This document shows positions 28,645 to 36,365 of a DNA stretch of 64,000 bases, one piece after another. The notes under the pieces were generated by a model. It was not told the origin of the DNA and made no database searches. It worked only from the letters and a program-made list of their open reading frames with translations. Position numbers and translations under genes: made by a program. Every line of letters begins with the position of its first letter. The first letter of the stretch is position 1. Source of the DNA: Janibacter limosus NBRC 16128 (GTDB taxonomy: Bacteria; Actinomycetota; Actinomycetes; Actinomycetales; Dermatophilaceae). The stretch is from contig NZ_BCSS01000011.1 in the NCBI RefSeq assembly GCF_001570985.1, positions 1 to 64,000 of the forward strand, read 5' to 3'.

Positions 28645-29056
28645 CCGCAGCGCCCTCGGCCCAGGCCCGCTCGATGAGGTCGGTGAGGACCCCTTCGTCG
28701 ACGTCGGACAGCCGCTTGACGTAGAGGCACCCCTTGCCGATGGTGTGCTTGCCCAGCCGCTCGAGCAGGTCCGCGTTGGAGCCGTAGAAGGTCAGGCCGT
28801 AGAGCGTGAGGGCCGCCGTGCGCGGGGCGAGACCGATGCGGAACCACTCGCGCGCCTTGCCGTCCGCCGTCGTGTACGGCTGGGTGCCGAAGCCGATCAT
28901 CGACGGGCCCCAGACCACCGGCTCCACCCCGGTGATCCGACGCATGAGGCCCAGCACGGTCTCGGCATCCACCCGACGCCGTTCGTCGGCGACGGCGGCA
29001 AGGAGCTCGACGACGGACGTGTCGGTGGGCTTGGTCTTGCGGTCGTCGGTCGGCAT
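28637..29056 (-). CDS. DUF1801 domain protein
   Basis: 139-residue protein with an almost complete DUF1801 fold: LLAAVADERRRVDAETVLGL, GVEPVVWGPSMIGFGTQPY, WFRIGLAPRTAALTLYG and LGKHTIGKGCLYVKRLSDV. The function of this widespread small cytoplasmic family is not known. TACGTT (minus strand, 29068-29063) sits six bases before the ATG, a leaderless layout. It precedes and overlaps the acetyltransferase gene. Confidence 0.87.
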   Translation of the reverse strand: MPTDDRKTKPTDTSVVELLAAVADERRRVDAETVLGLMRRITGVEPVVWGPSMIGFGTQPYTTADGKAREWFRIGLAPRTAALTLYGLTFYGSNADLLERLGKHTIGKGCLYVKRLSDVDEGVLTDLIERAWAEGAADA

Positions 29057-29087
29057 TGGCCCAACGTAGCGGGAGGCCGCGGCCCGC

Positions 29088-30761
29088 TCAGAAACGCGGC
29101 TCCTCGAAGTCGGCCTTCGCCCCCTGCGTGGGGGGCAAGATCGACGCGGCGACAGGGGAGAGGTTGGCAGCGTGGAAGGCGGCGAGCTGCTCGTCGTCGC
29201 CAGCTCCCCAGGCCTCATCCCGCATGTTCGCCCCCTCCTCGGGGGGCGAACACTCGTCCCCGACGTGCACCCACAGCGCCGGGAAGGTCTCGACGACCGT
29301 CCCGGCGGGACTGGTCCACTCGGTGCGGCCGTCCTCATGGAGGGTGTGCGTCCACCCCGGTGAGTGCTTCAGCCGGTGGTGGTGGCGGCACAGCCCCGAC
29401 AGGTTGTCCGGGCAGGAGGGTCCTTGCGGCCACTCGATCGCGTGGTCGAGGTCGGCGTTGTCCTCGGTGCAGCCGGTCATCAGTCGACGGTTGCAGCCCC
29501 ACATGCGGCAGGTCTCGTCGCGCGCCGCGACGAACTCGCGCATCGAGTCGGTGACGACGTACCGCGGGTTGCTCGTCTCCACGAGCGTCCCCGTGCGAGC
29601 GTCGATGAGCGCCCGCGAGACCTTGGTCTCGAGGTTGGCCGTGATCGCCGCGACCGCGTCGGGCGGGATGAAGCCGACCCCCGGGATGTCACAACCACCG
29701 ACCCACGCCGCCTGCCCGCCGGGACCCAGCGTCGTCGGCACCTGCGAGGCCACCGCCCCGCCGGCCCACTCCTCGGCCATGACCTCGACCTGGTCGGCAC
29801 CGTCGCCGGTCACGAAGCGGCCCTCCCGCACGGTTGGGCCGTGCAGGGCGACGGCCAGCTCGCTGCTCCCGCCGCGTTCGCCGCCTGCGAAGGGGGCGAA
29901 GGTCAACCGGGAGGCCGCCGACGTCACCACCGGGATCCCCAGCCGCACCAGAGCCCGGACCTCCACGCCCCGCAGCGCCAGGTCGAGCAGACCATGAGCC
30001 CGGGAGGCGGCAGCGGTCAGGGACGGGTCGAGCGCGCGGCGCGCGGCGGCTGCCTGCTCGATCGCTTCCTTGAGCACGAGCGCGTCCTCCGTCGGCAGCG
30101 TCGCGCGCATGTCGGCCGTGCCCACCACCCCTTCGCTGAAGCGCACGTCCACCGCCTGGCGCCGGTTGCGGGCAGCTCTCTCCTGCAACAGCTCCGGCTC
30201 GACCCGCTCGAGGACCCTGCGGACAGCCTTGCGCAGCTCCCGCTCCTCCAGGTCCTCGATGCGGGTGCTACCCGGCTTGCCACGAAGGGGCGCCAGCAGG
30301 TGCTCGAGCACCGCTGCCACCGCCTCCTCGCTGGCCTCACGGGTCTCCTTGGCCACCAGGCCCATCGCCCTGGCCCGGATCCGCCCCTCCGCCAGCAGAT
30401 CGGTCAGGCACGACAGGTCGGTCACCGCCCGCGCCGCGAGGTCACACCGCTCGCCCGCCTCGAAGATCCCTGCCTTGGTGGCGACCGCGACCGCCTCGGC
30501 GGCGAACTCCCCCACCTGCCCTGCTGGCAGCTGGACCTGGCGGTAGACCCCGTCCGCACCCCATTGGTCCTCGAACCGCACGGTCTGGCCGAGCACCGTC
30601 AGCTCGAGCGCGTCCGCCGCACGTCTCAGGCGCTCCGTCGCGCGCAACGCATCGGTCAACGCCTGCTCATCGGCTCGGCTCCCCCGCTCGCGCACCCCCG
30701 TCCGCGCCCTGCCCAGTCCCCGGAAGGACGTCTCCACCTCGGTCAGCTCTTCATCGAACAT
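29088..30761 (-). CDS. DUF222/HNH endonuclease-domain protein (13E12-like)
   Basis: 557-residue protein with a large helical DUF222 region (about 60-330) followed by a C-terminal HNH nuclease domain: CRMWGCNRRLMTGCTEDN, then NADLDHAIEWPQGPSCPDN and LSGLCRHHHRLKH, containing the Cys pairs and His residues of an HNH zinc-bound nuclease. Such 13E12-type genes are multi-copy and variable in actinobacteria; their biological role is unsettled. ATG at 30761 begins MFDEELTEVETSF; longer frames upstream have no conserved content. The last 40 residues are low complexity. Confidence 0.85.
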   Translation of the reverse strand: MFDEELTEVETSFRGLGRARTGVRERGSRADEQALTDALRATERLRRAADALELTVLGQTVRFEDQWGADGVYRQVQLPAGQVGEFAAEAVAVATKAGIFEAGERCDLAARAVTDLSCLTDLLAEGRIRARAMGLVAKETREASEEAVAAVLEHLLAPLRGKPGSTRIEDLEERELRKAVRRVLERVEPELLQERAARNRRQAVDVRFSEGVVGTADMRATLPTEDALVLKEAIEQAAAARRALDPSLTAAASRAHGLLDLALRGVEVRALVRLGIPVVTSAASRLTFAPFAGGERGGSSELAVALHGPTVREGRFVTGDGADQVEVMAEEWAGGAVASQVPTTLGPGGQAAWVGGCDIPGVGFIPPDAVAAITANLETKVSRALIDARTGTLVETSNPRYVVTDSMREFVAARDETCRMWGCNRRLMTGCTEDNADLDHAIEWPQGPSCPDNLSGLCRHHHRLKHSPGWTHTLHEDGRTEWTSPAGTVVETFPALWVHVGDECSPPEEGANMRDEAWGAGDDEQLAAFHAANLSPVAASILPPTQGAKADFEEPRF

Positions 30762-30892
30762 GCGTCCTACTCTGGCAGTGGACTCCGACAACGCTCCTGA
30801 GACCAAGCTGAGCCAGCAGGGCGGAGCATCCCCACGATGGCCGCTCCTCGGTGCCTCAGCCACGAGCTCGTCGATGGGGCGCACGGGTCGGG

Positions 30893-31633
30893 TCAGGCAC
30901 CACGTAGGTCGTGGTGCACCCAGACGTTCGGCTCGACATAGACCGCGTGGTCGTTGGCGATGTCGACGTGGACGGGGGCGAGACCCCCTTCGACGTCGAC
31001 GGGGCCGTCCGCGTCGAAGGGCAGACCGGTCCACTCACGCCACTGCACCAGCGTCCCGGGGATCGTCATCGACAGCGGCGCGACCTCGACGATCCGGCCA
31101 CCCAGCCGTGCGTGCACCCGCAGCCACGGGTCCTGCGGCAACCCGTCATCGCGCACCCGGCGCGCGTACTCGTCCGCGCCGGAGCGCGGCTCGAGCGCCT
31201 TGCGCGTCGGACGGACCGGGCCGAAGAGGTCCCGGCAGCCCAGCTCCGCATAGCGTCGTCGGGCCTCGACGAGCAGAGGACCACTGAGCCCTTCGCCGCG
31301 TCGGTCAGGCGCCACCCGCGCCTCGATGAGGCTGACGGTGGACAGGTCGGGGGGACCCCCCTTCGCCACCAGCCACTCCGCCCGCTGCAGCGCCCAGTCC
31401 CACCCGCGGGGCGGAAGGGTGTCGGTGCTCGCCGCGAACGGGACGGCATGGAGCCGGGCGACCGCCACGTCGTCGTCCATGACGACGAGGTGCAGCTGCG
31501 GGAAGCCCTCGACCGCAGCCTCGTAGGCGCGGTCCGAGGTCGGGTCCTGGAGCATGAAGGTCGGCCAGTCACCGGGGATCGACCAGAAGGCGCCGAGCAG
31601 GTCGGGGCGTTCGGCGAGGGAAAAGGTCTGCAC
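30893..31633 (-). CDS. GNAT-family acetyltransferase
   Basis: N-acetyltransferase-like protein of about 246 residues. Features are LHLVVMDDDVAVARLHAVPF, STVSLIEARVAPDRRGEGLSGP with LLVEARRRYAELGCRDLFGP, and a C-terminal region PWLRVHARLGGRIVEVAP and SMTIPGTLVQWREWTGLPF. The middle acetyl-CoA loop is recognisable; the substrate is unknown. GTG at 31633 is chosen because GGAGGA lies directly before it and homologous GNATs begin near VQTFSLAERPD; a GTG at 31669 would add 12 residues. Confidence 0.75.
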   Translation of the reverse strand: MQTFSLAERPDLLGAFWSIPGDWPTFMLQDPTSDRAYEAAVEGFPQLHLVVMDDDVAVARLHAVPFAASTDTLPPRGWDWALQRAEWLVAKGGPPDLSTVSLIEARVAPDRRGEGLSGPLLVEARRRYAELGCRDLFGPVRPTRKALEPRSGADEYARRVRDDGLPQDPWLRVHARLGGRIVEVAPLSMTIPGTLVQWREWTGLPFDADGPVDVEGGLAPVHVDIANDHAVYVEPNVWVHHDLRGA

Positions 31634-31794
31634 TCCTCCATCCAATCCGGTGCCGCGAGCAGACGCCACCGAGTTCCCACGTGGTGCGGAGGTCTCACGG
31701 CTGGCTGTGGAAACTCAAGATGCGAACCGGCCCGATCTCAATACGCTGGATGCCTGAGAGGCGCCGAGATGGGCGCCCGAGGGAGGACGACAAC

Positions 31795-32421
31795 GTGCGA
31801 CTGGTGCGACGCCCTGCGGCCCTGATGGCCGCGACCTGCTTGGCGATCAGCGGCCTGTCCGCCTGCGCCGGCGAGGGTGACGGGGAGGAGACCAGCTCGA
31901 CCACGGTCGGCCCTCTGCCCGGCGACTCGACGACGAGCAGCTCGAGCTCGGCGACGAGCTCGACGTCTTCATCAAGCTCCAGCACGAAGGGGGGCGACGC
32001 TGCGCCTGAGCTGCCGTCCGCTGCCAAGAAGCACACGAAGGAGGGTGCTGTGGCCTTCGCGAAGTTCTACTGGGAAGAGACCGGACGAGCTCAGGAATCT
32101 GGCGACACAAACGGTCTGAGCGAACTCATCTCGCCAGACTGCACCGTGTGCCACAGCCTTATAGATGACATCGATAAGGACCACGACAAAGGCATCCACG
32201 CCGATCGCATTCCGACAAAAGTCACGTTGGCATTGATTGCCACGACAACGGACGGGAAATCAGATGAGGCCGCGACCCTAAACGTCACCGATCAAGCGCA
32301 CAATTTCGTGGACGGAGCCGAAGCTGTTGGCCATGTGAAGGAGACCAAGTACAAGAGCATCGTGTACGTCGACTGGGATGAGGGATCATGGGTCGTCGTC
32401 GACACGTTCATTATCACTTGA
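31795..32421 (+). CDS. Lipoprotein with DUF6318-like domain
   Basis: 208-residue secreted lipoprotein. The lipobox is LSAC with the lipidated Cys at 24 after a short positively charged signal (VRLVRRPAALMAATCLAISG). A Ser/Thr linker (about 35-75) precedes a globular domain with AKKHTKEGAVAFAKFYWEE and SPDCTVCHSLIDDIDKDHD, which resembles DUF6318 of actinobacterial lipoproteins. GTG at 31795 has GGAGGA nine bases upstream, and TACGCT at 31742 may be the -10 element. From about 32050 codon use is less GC-rich than elsewhere (for example GACAAAGGC, ACAACGGAC), suggesting transfer. Its end overlaps the next gene by 34 bp. Confidence 0.8.
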   Translation: MRLVRRPAALMAATCLAISGLSACAGEGDGEETSSTTVGPLPGDSTTSSSSSATSSTSSSSSSTKGGDAAPELPSAAKKHTKEGAVAFAKFYWEETGRAQESGDTNGLSELISPDCTVCHSLIDDIDKDHDKGIHADRIPTKVTLALIATTTDGKSDEAATLNVTDQAHNFVDGAEAVGHVKETKYKSIVYVDWDEGSWVVVDTFIIT

Positions 32422-33332
32422 TCGCTGCCCTCGCCATTGCTTCGGTGATTCTTGGGTCAGTACCCGCTAGCGCTGCAAAGGACCCGCCCGTCCCTGAATG
32501 GACGAATCGAAACGTGAAGATCCACGTCACTGATCAACGGGTTTCCCACGGCGAGCGCCACGAACAACGGTCAGCAGGCAGAAAGAAGGGTAAGTCAGCT
32601 CTCGGTGTGAGCGCTCCCTCTGCAGTGCAGTGGGAGGCAAAGTTCACCACCTGCACCAGTGGTGGTCTCGACCCAGCCTGCAGCGCAGCGATCATTGACT
32701 GCAGGATGAACCCCAACGCTTCCGGGCCTCCCCGTCTGGTCTGGCAGCGCCAAGTCGGGACCGACCAGTGGTACGGCCCGCAACTGACCTGCCTACCCGG
32801 CACCCCGGCCCCGCCGGACGTCAATGACCCCGCGATCCCCCGGACACCTCCACCGCCCCCGGTGCCCACGATCGCGCAGATCCGCTCAGCCTTCCTCGAG
32901 CTCCCCTTCGCCAAGCCGTCGGTGTCCATGCAGCCCGTCGGCAACAAGACACTCGTCGGTCTACCCACCTACTACCAAGCGGACTGGCCAGACACCGACG
33001 ACCTCCAACCCGGCGACGTCAGCACCCCCGAAAAGTTGCTGTCCTGGACCATCCAGTTCAAGATCACCGCCAAGGACTACCGCTACACCTACGGCGACGG
33101 CAGCACGTCCGGCTGGACCTCGGACACCGGCGGCATCTACCCGGACGGGGGCATTCGCCACACCTACACCACCACCGGCACCCGCTCGGTCAAGGTCGAC
33201 GCCCGCCTCGTGGGCCAGTACCGCGTCAACGGCGGCGCCTGGCAGGACCTCGGTGCCACCGCCGACCTCCAGGACGAACCCGTCACCCAGCTGCAGGTCG
33301 CCGGCACCCGCACCCGCCTCGTCAACAACTGA
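32388..33332 (+). CDS. Secreted protein with Pro-rich linker and PKD-like region
   Basis: 314-residue exported protein of unknown role. A basic N-terminus and hydrophobic segment end in PASAAK, a signal-peptidase I site near residue 30. A Cys-containing region follows (KFTTCTSGGLDPACSAAIID, then CRMNP and LTCLPG), a Pro-rich linker (about 145-160), and a domain with YRYTYGDGSTSGWTSDTGG and GGIRHTYTTTGTRSVKVDAR, a PKD-like beta-sandwich pattern. The start lies within the lipoprotein gene, so the two are coupled and may act together at the cell surface. The first 150 codons share the lower GC of the lipoprotein gene; the rest is GC-rich. Confidence 0.78.
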   Translation: MGRRRHVHYHLIAALAIASVILGSVPASAAKDPPVPEWTNRNVKIHVTDQRVSHGERHEQRSAGRKKGKSALGVSAPSAVQWEAKFTTCTSGGLDPACSAAIIDCRMNPNASGPPRLVWQRQVGTDQWYGPQLTCLPGTPAPPDVNDPAIPRTPPPPPVPTIAQIRSAFLELPFAKPSVSMQPVGNKTLVGLPTYYQADWPDTDDLQPGDVSTPEKLLSWTIQFKITAKDYRYTYGDGSTSGWTSDTGGIYPDGGIRHTYTTTGTRSVKVDARLVGQYRVNGGAWQDLGATADLQDEPVTQLQVAGTRTRLVNN

Positions 33333-33350
33333 GCGAGCGCCTCCCTTCGA

Positions 33351-33422
33351 GACGGTCGCTGCGCGACCTCCTCAGGGAACGTTGCGACGATCGCTGCGCG
33401 ACCTCCTCAGGGAACGTTGCGA
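33351..33422. repeat. 35-bp tandem direct repeat with internal dyad
   Basis: Two copies (33351-33385 and 33386-33420) differ at one base: GACGGTCGCTGCGCGACC and GACGATCGCTGCGCGACC, each followed by TCCTCAGGGAACGTTGC. Each copy has a short dyad GGTCGC-TGC-GCGACC or GATCGC-TGC-GCGACC. It lies between the secreted protein gene and the NAD synthetase promoter and resembles the CTTCGAGACGGTCGC repeats found between genes in related actinobacteria. Confidence 0.75.
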
Positions 33423-33486
33423 TGGTTGCAGCGGTGCGTTCTCCGCAGAGAGCATGAGCGCCCGCCGGGCTGGGTAGTCTCGGGCC

Positions 33487-35598
33487 ATGACGGACCGCGA
33501 CTTCCGCAACCTGTACCGCCACGGCTTCGCCCGCGTCGCCGCGTGCACGCTGCCGGTGACCATGGCCGACCCGCGCGCCAACGCCGAGGCGATCCTCGAG
33601 CGCGTGCGCCATGTCGCGGATCAGGGCGCGGCGATCGCGCTCTTCCCCGAGCTGAGCCTGACGGGCTACGCCATCGACGACCTGCTCCTGCAGGACGTGC
33701 TCCTGCGCGATGTCGAGGCGGCCCTCATCGACCTCGCCGAGCAGAGCGCCGACCTGCTGCCGCTGATCGCGGTGGGCGCCCCCCTTCGCCACCGCAACCG
33801 CCTCTACAACTGTGCGGTCCTCATCCACCGCGGCGAGATCCTCGGCATCGCGCCCAAGGCCTACCTGCCCAACTACCGCGAGTTCTACGAAAAACGGCAC
33901 TTCGCGGCCGGCGCAGGGATCGTCGACGAGTGGTTCCGCCCGACCTTCGCCAGCGGCGAGGCGGCCGAGGTGCTCGACGGCGTCCCCTTCGGCACCGACG
34001 TGCTCGTCCACGTCGACGACGTGCCGGGACTGGTCGTCCACGCGGAGGTCTGCGAGGACCTGTGGGTCCCCGTCCCGCCGAGCCACCACGCGGCGCTGGC
34101 CGGCGCGACCGTCCTGCTCAACCTCTCCGCCTCTCCCATCACCGTGGCTCGCGCCGACGACCGGCACCTGCTGGCCCGCTCGGCCTCGATGCGCTGCAAC
34201 GCCGCCTACCTCTACGCCGCCGCGAGCGAAGGGGAGTCCACCACCGACCTCTCGTGGGACGGCCAGACGATGGTCTACGAAGGGGGTGACCTCCTCGGCG
34301 AGTCCGAGCGCTTCCCCTCCGGTCCGCGCGAGACCCTCGTCGACGTCGACGTCGACCGGCTGCGGCAGGAGCGGATGCGCCAGGGCAGCTTCGACGACAA
34401 CGGGGTCGCCCTGGGCATTGGCACGGACAGCGCGCCGTACCGCGAGGTCCACCTCGAACTCGACCCGCCGACCGGCGTCCTGGGGCTGCGGCGCCCGCTC
34501 GACCGCTTCCCCTTCGTCCCCGACGACGAGGCCCGCCTCGCCCAGGACTGCTACGAGGCCTACAACATCCAGGTCTCCGCGCTGGAGCAGCGGCTGCGCG
34601 CGATCGGCGGCCCGGACTGGCAGCCCAAGATCATCATCGGCGTGAGTGGCGGGCTCGACTCGACGCACGCCCTGCTCGTCGCGGCCAAGGCGATGGATCG
34701 GCTGGAGCGCCCGCGCACGGACATCATCGGCATCACGATGCCCGGCTTCGCCACGAGCGATCACACCAAGACCAACGCGGTCGCGCTCATGGAGTCCCTC
34801 GGCATCACGTGGGAGGAGCTCGACATCCGCCCGGCCGCGACGCAGATGCTGCGCGACATGGGCCACCCCTACGGTCTCGACCCCGACGCCGATCACCCCG
34901 ACGAGGTCTACGACGTCACCTTCGAAAACGTTCAGGCGGGGCTGCGCACCGACTATCTCTTCCGCATCGCCAACCAGCGCGGCGGGATCGTTCTGGGCAC
35001 CGGAGACCTGTCCGAGCTGGCGCTCGGCTGGTGCACCTACGGCGTCGGGGACCAGATGAGCCACTACGGAGTCAACTCGGGTGTGCCCAAGACCCTCATG
35101 CAGCACCTCGTGCACTGGGTCGCCGACTCCGGTCAGCTGCCCGAGGTCTCCGAGACGCTCCTGTCTGTGCTCGACACCGAGATCTCCCCCGAGCTCGTCC
35201 CCAGCAAGGACGCGGACCGGCCCCAGTCCACTCAGGACACGATCGGGCCATACGCCCTGCAGGACTTCACGCTCTTCCATGTGCTGCGTCGCGGGGACCG
35301 ACCGAGCAAGATCGCCTTCGTCGCGGAGCAGACCTGGTCGGACGCGACCACGGGGACCTGGCCCAGTACCGTCGCCGACGAGGACCGCGGCGCCTACGAC
35401 CTCGCCGAGATCCGCAGGTGGCTGCTCGTCTTCGTCCAGCGCTTCTTCGACAACCAGTTCAAGCGCTCGGCCCTGCCCAACGGGCCCAAGGTGCTGCCGG
35501 GTGGCGCGGTCTCACCGCGAGGCGACCTGCGCATGCCCAGCGATGTCGCCGCGACCCGCTGGCTCGCCGACATCGAGGAGCACGTCCCGACCTCCTGA
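33487..35598 (+). CDS. nadE: Glutamine-dependent NAD+ synthetase
   Basis: Converts nicotinic acid adenine dinucleotide to NAD+ with glutamine and ATP. The 703-residue two-domain form matches mycobacterial NadE. The N-terminal nitrilase-type glutaminase has its triad E55 (LFPELSLTGYAIDD), K124 (IAPKAYLPNYREFYEKRHF) and C189 (AEVCEDLWVP). The C-terminal synthetase has the ATP pyrophosphatase loop GVSGGLDSTHAL (from 385), then GTGDLSELALGWCTYG. TAGTCT at 33475-33480 lies six bases before the ATG, a leaderless promoter. It is a single-gene unit by layout. Confidence 0.96.
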   Translation: MTDRDFRNLYRHGFARVAACTLPVTMADPRANAEAILERVRHVADQGAAIALFPELSLTGYAIDDLLLQDVLLRDVEAALIDLAEQSADLLPLIAVGAPLRHRNRLYNCAVLIHRGEILGIAPKAYLPNYREFYEKRHFAAGAGIVDEWFRPTFASGEAAEVLDGVPFGTDVLVHVDDVPGLVVHAEVCEDLWVPVPPSHHAALAGATVLLNLSASPITVARADDRHLLARSASMRCNAAYLYAAASEGESTTDLSWDGQTMVYEGGDLLGESERFPSGPRETLVDVDVDRLRQERMRQGSFDDNGVALGIGTDSAPYREVHLELDPPTGVLGLRRPLDRFPFVPDDEARLAQDCYEAYNIQVSALEQRLRAIGGPDWQPKIIIGVSGGLDSTHALLVAAKAMDRLERPRTDIIGITMPGFATSDHTKTNAVALMESLGITWEELDIRPAATQMLRDMGHPYGLDPDADHPDEVYDVTFENVQAGLRTDYLFRIANQRGGIVLGTGDLSELALGWCTYGVGDQMSHYGVNSGVPKTLMQHLVHWVADSGQLPEVSETLLSVLDTEISPELVPSKDADRPQSTQDTIGPYALQDFTLFHVLRRGDRPSKIAFVAEQTWSDATTGTWPSTVADEDRGAYDLAEIRRWLLVFVQRFFDNQFKRSALPNGPKVLPGGAVSPRGDLRMPSDVAATRWLADIEEHVPTS

Positions 35599-35604
35599 CC
35601 CGGG

Positions 35605-35800
35605 CGACGAAGGGGGCGGGCCGGCGTCCGCCGTGAGCGCACCGCGAGCGCGGCGCACAGGATGACGGCGGCACCGCCGACGACGGTGCGCGGCGTGATC
35701 TCCTCGCCGAGGAGGAGCCCCGCCCACGCGATCGTCATGACCGGCTGGGTGAGCTGGATCTGACTCACCTGTGCCATCGGACCGAGGTGGGCGAAGGCCG
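35605..35800 (-). pseudogene. EamA/DMT transporter 3' remnant
   Basis: The minus strand codes for FAHLGPMAQVSQIQLTQP, then TIAWAGLLLGEEITPRTVVG and GAAVILCAALAVRSRR, the last helices of an EamA-family drug/metabolite transporter. Upstream (35800-35954) no frame continues the family, and downstream the frame reads on into the antisense of nadE without a proper stop. About 65 residues of a roughly 300-residue protein remain, so it is a decayed fragment. Confidence 0.65.
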
Positions 35801-35954
35801 CCCACCCACGTGGCGCCGGCCTGCGGCGGCGAACGGACGACAGTCGCGCTGGACATCGCGACCTGCTCGTGGACGCCGTGCGGGAGCACCTGCGGGCCCG
35901 ACACGGGGGCCGTCGACGAGAGGGCGCGCCTCATCGGCACGACCCTCGACGAGG
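35801..35954. other. Intergenic/degenerate stretch
   Basis: Open frames exist on both strands but none matches a family, has a credible start, or continues the EamA remnant. A short plus-strand frame ends at 35962 (TGA) within the next gene's 3' end. It is probably decayed DNA. Confidence 0.4.
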
Positions 35955-36251
35955 TCACTTGATGCCGAGCGACTCACTGTTGGTGGCGGTGTCACCCTCG
36001 GAGTAGGTGTAGCTCCCCATGCCCATCTTGGACATCACGACACCGACGACGATGGTCACCACCGCGAGGATCACCGCGATGATGCCCAGGAGCGGGCTGA
36101 GGACGACGACGGCCCAGGTGCCGACGGCACCGGCAACGATCCCGAGGACCATGACGGTCCACCAGGCGGCGTTCTGCGCGTGCCCGAGGTCCTCGACGGC
36201 GTGCGGCCCGGTCGGGGGGTGCGAGAGGCGCTGGTAGGTGTGCTTGCTCAT
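35955..36251 (-). CDS. HGxxPAAW-family small membrane protein
   Basis: 98-residue protein with two transmembrane helices (about residues 28-48 and 52-72). The N-terminal segment LGHAQNAAWWTVMVLGI corresponds to the HGxxPAAW signature of a small actinobacterial membrane family, here with NA in place of PA. Function unknown. ATG at 36251 is preceded by GATGAT and six bases, a possible weak leaderless promoter. Its 5' end diverges from the P450 gene. Relatives are often found beside tryptophan biosynthesis genes; none is present here. Confidence 0.8.
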   Translation of the reverse strand: MSKHTYQRLSHPPTGPHAVEDLGHAQNAAWWTVMVLGIVAGAVGTWAVVVLSPLLGIIAVILAVVTIVVGVVMSKMGMGSYTYSEGDTATNSESLGIK

Positions 36252-36365
36252 GCGCCCATCATCCCATGGGCACTCGGGGGATGGACAGGGTCTCTCCCCC
36301 GCGTCGGCAGTGTCATCGGGACTACGGTGGACCACGTCACTACACCTGACGAAAGGACGGCCCCG

